NCBI GenBank assembly: GCA_002794515.1
Contig: PGTJ01000194.1
Location: 1-5,390, forward strand
DNA: 5,390 bases
Origin: Phototrophicales bacterium
GTDB taxonomy: Bacteria > Chloroflexota > Anaerolineae > Aggregatilineales > Phototrophicaceae
Reading direction: 5' to 3'
In this document: positions 1 through 5,390 of the stretch, in pieces
How the letters are laid out: every line of letters begins with the position of its first letter
Numbering within the stretch: position 1 is the first letter of the stretch
Notes under the pieces: generated by a model
What the model was told of the DNA's origin: nothing
The model's input: only the letters and a program-made list of their open reading frames with translations
Databases searched by the model: none
Made by a program: the position numbers and the translations under genes

Positions 1-58
1 AATCGCCATCGGCTTTGAGCCGATGGCGAAAGGCATTGGCAAAATTCGCCTCATTCAT
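1..58 (-). CDS. Possible 5' end of a divergent gene, cut by left edge
   Basis: Reading leftwards from the ATG at 58-56 gives 19 codons, MNEANFANAFRHRLKADGD, before the window ends. The start is constrained: an in-frame TAG lies at 76-74, only five codons upstream, so this ATG is the first possible methionine. Codon choice (GCC, CGC, GGC, GAT) resembles the real genes in the window. I see no strong ribosome binding site. The peptide is too short to assign a family or function. The competing reading is the plus strand, where frame 2 (stop 140-142) and frame 3 (stop 126-128) are also open from the edge and could be the tail of an upstream gene. Frame 2 begins with coding-like residues (IAIGFEPMAKGIG) but becomes atypical after about 23 codons. 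The minus-strand start is slightly preferred, but this is a weak call. Confidence 0.33.
   Translation of the reverse strand, partial: MNEANFANAFRHRLKADGD
3..29. repeat. Perfect 12-bp inverted repeat (hairpin)
   Basis: TCGCCATCGGCT (3-14) is the exact reverse complement of AGCCGATGGCGA (18-29), separated by the 3-base loop TTG. The stem is GC-rich and would fold stably in either transcript. No T-run follows on the plus strand (AAGGC comes next). On the minus strand the hairpin is followed by TT and then the window edge, so a U-tract beyond the edge cannot be excluded. It may be a terminator of a neighbouring gene, an operator, or a chance palindrome within the start of the divergent reading frame. 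Confidence 0.6.
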
Positions 59-159
59 GCAGGCATCTTGTGCCTATCTTGTATGTATTTCATCATCAAT
101 TCTAGCCATCCCCATAGCCTTCCCCTAACTTCTGGGGGATAATAATCGCAAGAGTCGTT

Positions 160-165
160 TATACT
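160..165 (+). promoter_or_regulatory. Possible -10 box (TATACT) ahead of the binding-protein operon
   Basis: TATACT lies 25 bases before the ATG at 191 and differs from the TATAAT consensus at one position. No convincing -35 hexamer sits 16-18 bases upstream (that stretch reads GGGATAA) and there is no extended -10 TG. The operon must start somewhere in 59-190 if it is not read from further left, so this is the best candidate, but support is weak. Confidence 0.22.
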
Positions 166-190
166 GAAAACTAGAAAGGTATAACAGCGA

Positions 191-1327
191 ATGCGACAAA
201 TAGGCACACTCATCGTCATTTTATTCATCATCATCTCGCTGGGGATTGTGGGATGGGGATATATCCAACGCAATCAGCCACAGCCAAAAGCACCACAGCC
301 CATTCCCATTGAATTGACAGTGGTGGCAAATCCAATGGCACACGCCTGGATAACCCAAGCCGTTGCCCAATTCAACCAGAGTGATTTGAGCAAAATTGAT
401 CAATTCGTCATTCGCATCAGCGTCAATCCCACGCCAGCAGATGATATGACCGTGTGGCGTGCGACTTGGAACGATGCCAATCGTCCCGACATGTGGTTGG
501 CGAGTTCATCATTATCGGTGCAATATCGGGGCTATCCCCTGCTTGTCGAAGATAGCCTCACGGTGGCATTATCACCGATGATTTGGGTGGCTTCTGTGCC
601 TGCTTATAACGCCATCACCCGAAATGGCGAATTGAAACTAGATTGGGATACCGTTCAGGCAGTCGCCAGTGCAGGCACATGGGCAAATTTTGGCACGAAT
701 AACCCACAAGGTAATGTGAATATCGCCTTTGCACCGCCAGATAGTAGCATGAATGGGTTGATGGTGTTATATGGCGCAGAATCATATTATATTCGCTCGC
801 TCAACTTAGATGGTGTATCGACATCTCAAGATTTTCTGACATGGCTCGCGCCAATTGTGGATAGCGTCCCCAATTTCAACACCATCGGCGCGGATGTCGC
901 CACCTTCATGCTCACACGCGGCGCATCAATACATATCGCCCTGATGCCCGAAGCACAATTATTAACCCAAATCGATACCTTTCTTCGTACACGACCTGTG
1001 ATGGTCAGTTATCCTGAATATCCGATGGTGTTCGATTTTCAATTGGCATGGACGACCGAGGATGGCGATACCACCGCGCAACAAGCACGCCTCCGCGCCA
1101 TCCAAACTTTTGGGCAATGGTTATTAGAACCCGCTCAACAAGGGCAATTATCGCAATATGGATTACGCCCTATCACCACGCCCATTAGCCAGAATGATGA
1201 ATTATTCCGCAAAGGGGCAGATGTGGGGATTGTATATGAGCCATTGTTTGACCCCTATTTGTTACAAGCAAATCTCAACAAGGGAACAAATTTATTAGCG
1301 TGGTTTGCACGGCACCGTGTTCGTTAA
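191..1327 (+). CDS. Membrane-anchored periplasmic-binding-like protein (SBP-type, unknown ligand)
   Basis: This 378-aa protein begins with a hydrophobic segment (about residues 4-25), followed by a Pro/Gln-rich linker (26-39) and one long extracytoplasmic domain. There is no lipobox cysteine and no cysteine anywhere, so it is probably tethered by an uncleaved signal anchor or secreted. The domain resembles type 2 periplasmic binding proteins. It has an IELTVVANP first strand with a following helix (AVAQFNQ), a hinge-like segment around VALSPMIWVAS, the block NIAFAPPDSSMNGL, and a late helix ending in QYGLRP (G324-P327). The same pattern recurs in the next gene, which suggests paralogy. The start has an upstream AGAAAGG (173-179), about 11 bases before the ATG. 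It is the first gene of an operon with the VWA lipoprotein 12 bases downstream. The ligand is unknown and no transporter partner is visible. Confidence 0.8.
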   Translation: MRQIGTLIVILFIIISLGIVGWGYIQRNQPQPKAPQPIPIELTVVANPMAHAWITQAVAQFNQSDLSKIDQFVIRISVNPTPADDMTVWRATWNDANRPDMWLASSSLSVQYRGYPLLVEDSLTVALSPMIWVASVPAYNAITRNGELKLDWDTVQAVASAGTWANFGTNNPQGNVNIAFAPPDSSMNGLMVLYGAESYYIRSLNLDGVSTSQDFLTWLAPIVDSVPNFNTIGADVATFMLTRGASIHIALMPEAQLLTQIDTFLRTRPVMVSYPEYPMVFDFQLAWTTEDGDTTAQQARLRAIQTFGQWLLEPAQQGQLSQYGLRPITTPISQNDELFRKGADVGIVYEPLFDPYLLQANLNKGTNLLAWFARHRVR

Positions 1328-1339
1328 AAAGGAGACGAT

Positions 1340-3148
1340 ATGCGCCAGTTATCTGCTATTCGATTATTAATTGTGATGATAGCCTTATTCGGATTGGTGG
1401 GATGTAACAGTGGGGCATCGAATCAATCGGTTGTATTTGAACAATCGCAACCGACTGCCATTGTAGAACGTCCTGCTAATGCCATCGAAATCAGCATCAT
1501 CTATGCGCCCGAATCGGCGTTGTATTTGCCACAAGCCATCGAAGAATTTAATCGGGCTTATGCCAATGGGGTCAATCCTATCACGGGACAACCGCTCGCC
1601 AGTGGCGAACGTCCGATTTATGTAGTCGGCAAAAGTGGGTCATCTGGGACGGTGATGCAAGGGATTGTCAATGCGATTATCTCACCGAATAATCAGAATG
1701 TCGAACGCCCGACCATCTTCGCCCCATCTGTGAGCCATTGGCTGGCATTGGCGAATTATTTCGCGGGACGTGAATTATTCAACCTCGCCGAAGCCCGCCC
1801 CACCGCCCTCGCGCCCGTGGTCATGGCGATTTGGAAAAGCCGTTTAGATGCGATTCGCAACACGGTGGCAAGTCGCACAGGGCAAAATCCCGAAGATGTA
1901 CAAATTGGTTGGGAAGAATTGCTCCAAGTGTTGAATAGCCCAAATGGTTGGCAAGATTATGGCATCCCCAATGGACGACGGACGGTCTATTATGGACACA
2001 CCGACCCATATATCAGTTCAACGGCACTATCCACGCTGATTGCCGAATTTTATGCCTCTGCGCGTGCCAACGGCATCACCGAACGGCGGTTGACGCTGGG
2101 GACGGTGAATAATCCTGATGTGCAACAAGGTGTGCGGAACATCGAACAATTGATTCGGCATTATTCGCGCCGTACCACTGAATTCAAAGAATATATCGCA
2201 CAGGGTCCCGACTATCTGGATTTTGTCGCGCTCGAAGAGAACGATTTGCTCTTCATCAACATGGGGCTGACGGAAATCCGCCCGCCAGAGCAACTGGTGG
2301 CGTTATATCCCAAAGAAGGCACATTCTGGCATGAACATCCCTTCGGTATCCTGAATGCTTCGTGGGTATCGCCAGAACAAGCACAAGCGGCAAGAATTTT
2401 TACCGATTATGTCCTCACACCCAGTGTGCAACAACGGGTGATGGAACAGGGCTTTAGACCTGCCAACCCAGATGTGCCATTGGGGTATCCATTCGTCCCC
2501 GAAAATGGGGTGGATATTAACCAACCCACCACCGTATTGGATGTGCCTGCGCCCGAAGTGGTGGCGGCGATTCAAGAAAGTTGGGCATTCGTCAAAAAAC
2601 AAGCCGATATCTGGTTGTTGCTCGATGTATCGGGGTCAATGGCGAATGAGAACAAATTGGAACAAGCAAAAGAGGCGGCAATCGCCTTCATCGCGGGCTT
2701 AGAGAGCAACACCCGTGTTGGCTTGGCAGTATTCTCTGAACAAGTAGAAATTTTAGTCGAACTAGGCGATTTAGAACGCAATTCCAACATCCTGCGTGAG
2801 GCAATTTTGGGCTTACAACCATTGGCAGGTACAGAATTGTATAAAGCCACCAAGACGATTATCTCGCTAATGAACACATCCGATGATACCGATCGCATTC
2901 GTGCTGTGATTTTGCTAAGCGATGGTGAAGATACAGGCGACAGGACAGTGACGCTCAATGATGTTATCAACACCATCACCGCCAGTCGAAATGCCCTCAA
3001 CCCCGTCATCCTCATCCCAGTGGCATATGGGAGCGCCGCCGATGTGACTACGCTCAGTCGGATGGCACGCGCCAGCAATACACGGGTGCAATCGGGCAGT
3101 GCCAGCGATATTCAGGCATTGCTAGAGTTGATTAGTAGCTATTTTTAG
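1340..3148 (+). CDS. Substrate-binding domain plus VWA domain lipoprotein
   Basis: This 602-aa protein has a type II signal peptide with lipobox LVGC (residues 19-22). C22 is the only cysteine, which fits a lipid-anchored surface protein. Residues about 48-385 form a substrate-binding-like domain of the SBP_bac_11 kind, with IEISIIYAP at its first strand, HTDPY at 220-224 and GFRP at 371-374. Residues about 422-602 form a von Willebrand factor A domain with a complete MIDAS metal site: D429-x-S431-x-S433 (DVSGSM), T498 (AGTELY) and D528 (LSDGED). Such domains bind a divalent metal and mediate protein-protein contacts. A strong AGGAG (1330-1334) sits 5 bases before the ATG, and the preceding gene stops 12 bases upstream, so the two are co-transcribed. 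The fusion architecture is known in bacteria, but its ligand and partners are not evident. A surface sensor or assembly role is inferred. The protein ends with the VWA domain and has no C-terminal membrane segment. Confidence 0.9.
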   Translation: MRQLSAIRLLIVMIALFGLVGCNSGASNQSVVFEQSQPTAIVERPANAIEISIIYAPESALYLPQAIEEFNRAYANGVNPITGQPLASGERPIYVVGKSGSSGTVMQGIVNAIISPNNQNVERPTIFAPSVSHWLALANYFAGRELFNLAEARPTALAPVVMAIWKSRLDAIRNTVASRTGQNPEDVQIGWEELLQVLNSPNGWQDYGIPNGRRTVYYGHTDPYISSTALSTLIAEFYASARANGITERRLTLGTVNNPDVQQGVRNIEQLIRHYSRRTTEFKEYIAQGPDYLDFVALEENDLLFINMGLTEIRPPEQLVALYPKEGTFWHEHPFGILNASWVSPEQAQAARIFTDYVLTPSVQQRVMEQGFRPANPDVPLGYPFVPENGVDINQPTTVLDVPAPEVVAAIQESWAFVKKQADIWLLLDVSGSMANENKLEQAKEAAIAFIAGLESNTRVGLAVFSEQVEILVELGDLERNSNILREAILGLQPLAGTELYKATKTIISLMNTSDDTDRIRAVILLSDGEDTGDRTVTLNDVINTITASRNALNPVILIPVAYGSAADVTTLSRMARASNTRVQSGSASDIQALLELISSYF

Positions 3149-3154
3149 GAACTT

Positions 3155-3190
3155 GGGCGGATATACGAGGCTAAAGCCTCTAATCCGCCC
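3155..3190. terminator. Two-part hairpin after the VWA gene, possible terminator
   Basis: GGGCGGAT (3155-3162) pairs with ATCCGCCC (3183-3190). Inside it GAGGC (3167-3171) pairs with GCCTC (3176-3180) around a TAAA loop, with a small internal bulge between the stems. It starts 6 bases after the VWA gene's stop codon and lies between convergent genes, a typical terminator position. No U-run follows (ATACAAATCC), so it may not be a classical intrinsic terminator. It could instead protect mRNA 3' ends or be an intergenic repeat unit. Confidence 0.55.
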
Positions 3191-3220
3191 ATACAAATCC
3201 TAAAATTTCCGTGATCAGTA

Positions 3221-3255
3221 CGGGACGATTAGCCCAAAGCGCGTATATCGTCCCG
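3221..3255. terminator. Second hairpin in the convergent gap, possible terminator of the minus-strand operon
   Basis: CGGGACGAT (3221-3229) and ATCGTCCCG (3247-3255) form a perfect 9-bp stem with a 17-base loop. A short extension, GTA (3218-3220) with TAC (3258-3260), is possible across a 2-base bulge. It lies 17 bases past the stop of the minus-strand peptidase gene. In that direction it is followed by TACTGATC rather than a U-run, although an AAATTTT stretch comes about 13 bases later. The position fits transcription termination but the evidence is incomplete. Confidence 0.42.
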
Positions 3256-3272
3256 CATACCACAACATCCAC

Positions 3273-4262
3273 CTATAGCGCCACAGGGAACGGGGCAGGA
3301 TTCGCCAACAGTCCAGTCAACAAATCCACACACGCACGCACATCGCGTATATCCACCGTTTCGCTGGTGGTATGCACATATCGGCAGGGAATAGAAATAC
3401 ATCCACTCGGGACACCCCACCCTGCCACCTGTATGGCAGAGGCATCGGTTGTACCACCTGCTAACAATTCACGCTGGTAGGGGATGCTGTCGGCTTCGGC
3501 ACGGCTGATCATCCAATCAATCACAGCAGGTGGCACGACCAAACCGGGGTCATGGATTTTAATCGCCGCCCCTTTGCCCAACGACACCGCCATTTTTCTG
3601 CCCTGCGCCTCATCACCTGTGGCGGTGACATCCAGCGCAATACCCACATCGGGATTGATGCGCGTGGCGGCGGTCTTCGCACCGCGCAAACCGACTTCTT
3701 CCTGTACACTGAAGACAAAATACACTTCATTGGGCGATTTTTTCGCCAATCGGCGCATGGTCTCGATGGCGACCACACAACCAATGCGGTCATCCATCGT
3801 CTTGGCGATGATCCGATTGCCACGCACCTCACATTCGCGCCAAAATCCTGCTGGTGAACCTTGTGGCACGCGGATGGTATCATCCCCACCATCCACATCG
3901 ACATAAAAATCGGACAGTGCCTCGCCACCATTGGCATTCACACCGATAACGCCGATTGTGCCATTTTCAAATTTAACCCGATTCCCGCGCAAGGTGTGTT
4001 TATTCAAGCCACCAATCGGCTCAAAGCGCAAATAACCGCTATGCGGTTCGGTGAAAGTCGCCATGATGCCAATTTCATCCATGTGGGCAGATACCATAAT
4101 CTTCGCCCCACCATTTCCTACCCGACAAATCAGGTTGCCGAGCGGGTCGGTGATGATGTCATCAGCGAAATCGGCAACTTCGGCTTGTATCAACGCACGG
4201 ATGTGATGTTCGTAACCCGAGGGTCCCCAGGCTTCGGTCAGTTTTTTAATTAAGTCAATCAC
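3273..4262 (-). CDS. M42 family metallo-aminopeptidase (complete)
   Basis: This 329-aa cytosolic enzyme of the M42 family (TET/FrvX/glutamyl-aminopeptidase group) removes N-terminal residues from short peptides using two divalent metal ions. The family normally forms large tetrahedral dodecamers. Visible metal and catalytic motifs in order are H60-x-D62 (SAHMDEIG), D157/D158 (TMDDRIGC), E188/E189 (VQEEVGLRG), D211 (ALDVT) and H297 (RYVHTTSE), so the active site looks intact. The N-terminal KLTEAWGPSGYE block is characteristic of the family. Length is near the lower end of the usual 330-360 aa. The start is GTG at 4262-4260. Its first bases overlap a TGA (4261-4259) in a GTGA arrangement, with AAAAGG about 10 bases upstream (4278-4273). 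It is the last gene of the operon, downstream of a methyltransferase remnant and a second M42 gene. A role in peptide turnover is from family knowledge; the true substrates are unknown. Confidence 0.93.
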   Translation of the reverse strand: MIDLIKKLTEAWGPSGYEHHIRALIQAEVADFADDIITDPLGNLICRVGNGGAKIMVSAHMDEIGIMATFTEPHSGYLRFEPIGGLNKHTLRGNRVKFENGTIGVIGVNANGGEALSDFYVDVDGGDDTIRVPQGSPAGFWRECEVRGNRIIAKTMDDRIGCVVAIETMRRLAKKSPNEVYFVFSVQEEVGLRGAKTAATRINPDVGIALDVTATGDEAQGRKMAVSLGKGAAIKIHDPGLVVPPAVIDWMISRAEADSIPYQRELLAGGTTDASAIQVAGWGVPSGCISIPCRYVHTTSETVDIRDVRACVDLLTGLLANPAPFPVAL

Positions 4263-4484
4263 AGTTCTTCTACCTTTTCATATGGTTCATCATGAAATAA
4301 ATCGAGTTGGTGTGGGTGGTCGCTTAATAATGGCTGAATTGGTATTCTCATGCAACACGTCCCAATCATCTAAATTGATGCCATAGGGAATATCCGAGAT
4401 GAAACAATCTACACTATCATCTCGCAATTGTGGGATGAGATCTAAACAATCGCCTTGTGTGATGGTATTCAAAAAGGGATTCAT
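4259..4484 (-). pseudogene. DNA methyltransferase remnant (N6/N4 type) with internal deletion
   Basis: The ATG at 4484-4482 opens a 64-codon frame ending in TGA at 4292-4290. Residues 1-51 match the start of a beta-type adenine-N6/cytosine-N4 DNA methylase. They include GDCLDLIPQL (11-20), then the catalytic motif IV variant SDIPYG (30-35), then LDDWDVLHENTNSA. After residue 51 the frame becomes unlike the family (IIKRPPTPTRFIS). In the +1 frame, codons from 4330 encode 23 residues ending HQLDLFHDEPYEKVEEL before TGA at 4261-4259, which resembles a methylase C-terminal tail. The simplest reading is that the central part, including the AdoMet-binding FxGxG region expected near the C-terminus, was deleted out of frame around 4322-4334. 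The gene starts 9 bases after the upstream M42 stop, with only a weak GGGTGGGTG ahead of the ATG. No methylase activity is expected. The family assignment of the N-terminus is good; the identity of the tail is inferred. Confidence 0.75.
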
Positions 4485-4493
4485 ACACCCACC

Positions 4494-5390
4494 CTAACGC
4501 AACACATCCCAGGTCACGGATTGTAAGGCACGCGACACGAGGTGATAGGCGTGATGATAATCGTTCTTGTTCAGATATGCCGATGGTGTATGAATATAAC
4601 GGCACGGCAACGACACCACACTGGTCGGCACACCAACGCCAGAGGTATGGATGCTCCCACCATCGGTCGCGCCACCCATCTGCGTCTTGAGTTGATAGGG
4701 GATATGATGTTTATCAGCCGTATCGCGCATGAATTGGAGCAGGCGCGGATGGGCTATCATGCTCCTGTCCATCACGGTCAAGACGGGTCCCCCGCCCATG
4801 CGCGATGTCGGATTGGGGGATGATGGGGTATCGGGATCGGCAGATGGATCTGGGATGTCGTTGGCGGTTGTGCCTTCTAGGATGATCGCCATATCGGGTT
4901 TGAGTGTGTTGCCCGCGACTATCGCCCCGCGTAAGCCGATTTCCTCTTGCACGGTGAAGGCGACCGATAAATCCACAGGGAAATGCTCGTTTTGGATGAT
5001 ATCGATCAGCAATGAACAACCTGCCCGATCATCAAATGCCTTACCACGCAACACATGCTCGCCGATCTCGTAAAAGGCGCTATCAAATACGATTCGATCG
5101 CCTTTTTTGACTTTCGCCGTTGCGCCGTCTTTGTTGGTCGCACCAATGTCGATGCGTAAACTGCTCTGTTTGACGATCTTCTGTTCCCGATTTTTATGAA
5201 TCGGTGTCCAGATGATCACCCCATTCACCCCTTCTGCGCCGATTTTGACGCGGAGGGCGGGCAAAATCCGCTCATCCACACTACCGACAGGGGTGAAGCG
5301 GATAAGACCGTTGTTATCGAATCCCGTCACCATGAAGCCAATTTCATCCATATGAGCGGCGAGCATCACACGCGGCAGGTTATCCCCACC
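4494..5390 (-). CDS. M42 family metallo-aminopeptidase, 5' end beyond window
   Basis: This reading frame stays open to the right edge, where it enters as GGDNLPRVMLAAHMDEIG, so the true start lies outside. About 50-65 N-terminal residues are probably missing. The 298 visible residues contain the M42 motifs: H-x-D in AAHMDEIG (His codon 5354-5352), the DD pair in AFDDRAGC (near 5033-5028), VQEEIGLRG, a metal-position glutamate in ILEGTTA, and the final histidine in CRYIHTPSA (4592-4590). The neighbouring paralog has Asp instead of Glu at the LEGT position; both are accepted in the family. A Pro/Ser/Asp-rich stretch, DPSADPDTPSSPNPTS, occupies the loop after this motif and looks longer than usual. 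The GTG at 5369 is not the start because the metal-binding region would then lack its N-terminal fold. It heads the visible part of an operon with the methylase remnant and the second peptidase. A cytosolic peptide-trimming role is inferred from the family. Confidence 0.93.
   Translation of the reverse strand, partial: GGDNLPRVMLAAHMDEIGFMVTGFDNNGLIRFTPVGSVDERILPALRVKIGAEGVNGVIIWTPIHKNREQKIVKQSSLRIDIGATNKDGATAKVKKGDRIVFDSAFYEIGEHVLRGKAFDDRAGCSLLIDIIQNEHFPVDLSVAFTVQEEIGLRGAIVAGNTLKPDMAIILEGTTANDIPDPSADPDTPSSPNPTSRMGGGPVLTVMDRSMIAHPRLLQFMRDTADKHHIPYQLKTQMGGATDGGSIHTSGVGVPTSVVSLPCRYIHTPSAYLNKNDYHHAYHLVSRALQSVTWDVLR

Noticed and set aside
121..139. Small inverted repeat TCCCC/GGGGA ahead of the first operon
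   Set aside because: A 5-bp stem with a 9-base loop is expected by chance, and no other signal supports an operator or terminator.
55..273. 72-codon minus-strand open frame crossing the start of the first binding-protein gene
   Set aside because: It overlaps the signal-anchor codons of a well-supported gene, and its composition (many Met, His, Tyr, Trp) is not protein-like. The different frame starting at 58 is the better candidate on this strand.
2572..3078. 168-codon minus-strand open frame opposite the VWA domain
   Set aside because: It is a mirror of the conserved VWA coding sequence. It shows no family-like motifs and no ribosome binding site.
3484..4253. Plus-strand open frames (3484-3906, 3552-3857, 3861-4253) opposite the complete M42 gene
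   Set aside because: They lie antisense to a gene with all family motifs, and their translations have no recognisable domains.
4322..4334. Programmed +1 frameshift joining the methylase head to its tail
   Set aside because: Even after a shift the product would be only about 75 residues and would lack the AdoMet-binding region. No slippery sequence or stimulating structure is evident. Deletion decay is simpler.
4417..4605. 62-codon minus-strand frame spanning the junction of the edge M42 gene and the methylase remnant
   Set aside because: It overlaps both real genes out of frame and has no motif support.

Overview
The window is bacterial and of medium GC content, with tight gene spacing and Shine-Dalgarno-like sites. 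The best guess for origin is a member of the Chloroflexota or a similarly organised Gram-positive-like lineage. This rests only on the pairing of a substrate-binding-plus-von-Willebrand-A lipoprotein with tandem M42 peptidases, so it is a low-confidence inference. No RNA gene, insertion sequence or CRISPR array is visible.

Layout. Bases 1-190 are mostly non-coding. They hold a perfect 12-bp inverted repeat at 3-29, a possible divergent minus-strand gene start at 58 that runs off the left edge, and the leader of the first operon. Bases 191-3148 (+) form a two-gene operon: a membrane-anchored periplasmic-binding-like protein (378 aa), then, 12 bases later, a 602-aa lipoprotein with an N-terminal substrate-binding-like domain and a C-terminal VWA domain with an intact metal-binding motif. 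Bases 3149-3272 are a convergent intergenic region with two hairpins. Bases 3273-5390 (-) form a tight operon read right to left: an M42 metallopeptidase cut by the window edge, a 9-base gap, a degenerate DNA methyltransferase gene, and a second, complete M42 metallopeptidase.

How the genes may work together. The two plus-strand products look like paralogous extracytoplasmic binding proteins, one carrying an adhesion/protein-interaction VWA module. No ABC permease or ATPase lies next to them here, so a sensing or surface-assembly role is as plausible as transport. The two minus-strand peptidases are cytosolic, cobalt/zinc-type TET/FrvX aminopeptidases of the kind that trim short peptides.

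The most unusual feature is the methyltransferase remnant between the peptidases. It keeps the start of a beta-type N6/N4 methylase (through the DIPYG catalytic motif). In the next reading frame it appears to keep a methylase-like C-terminal tail whose TGA stop overlaps the GTG start of the following peptidase. This looks like an internal deletion of a formerly intact methylase gene in a translationally coupled operon.
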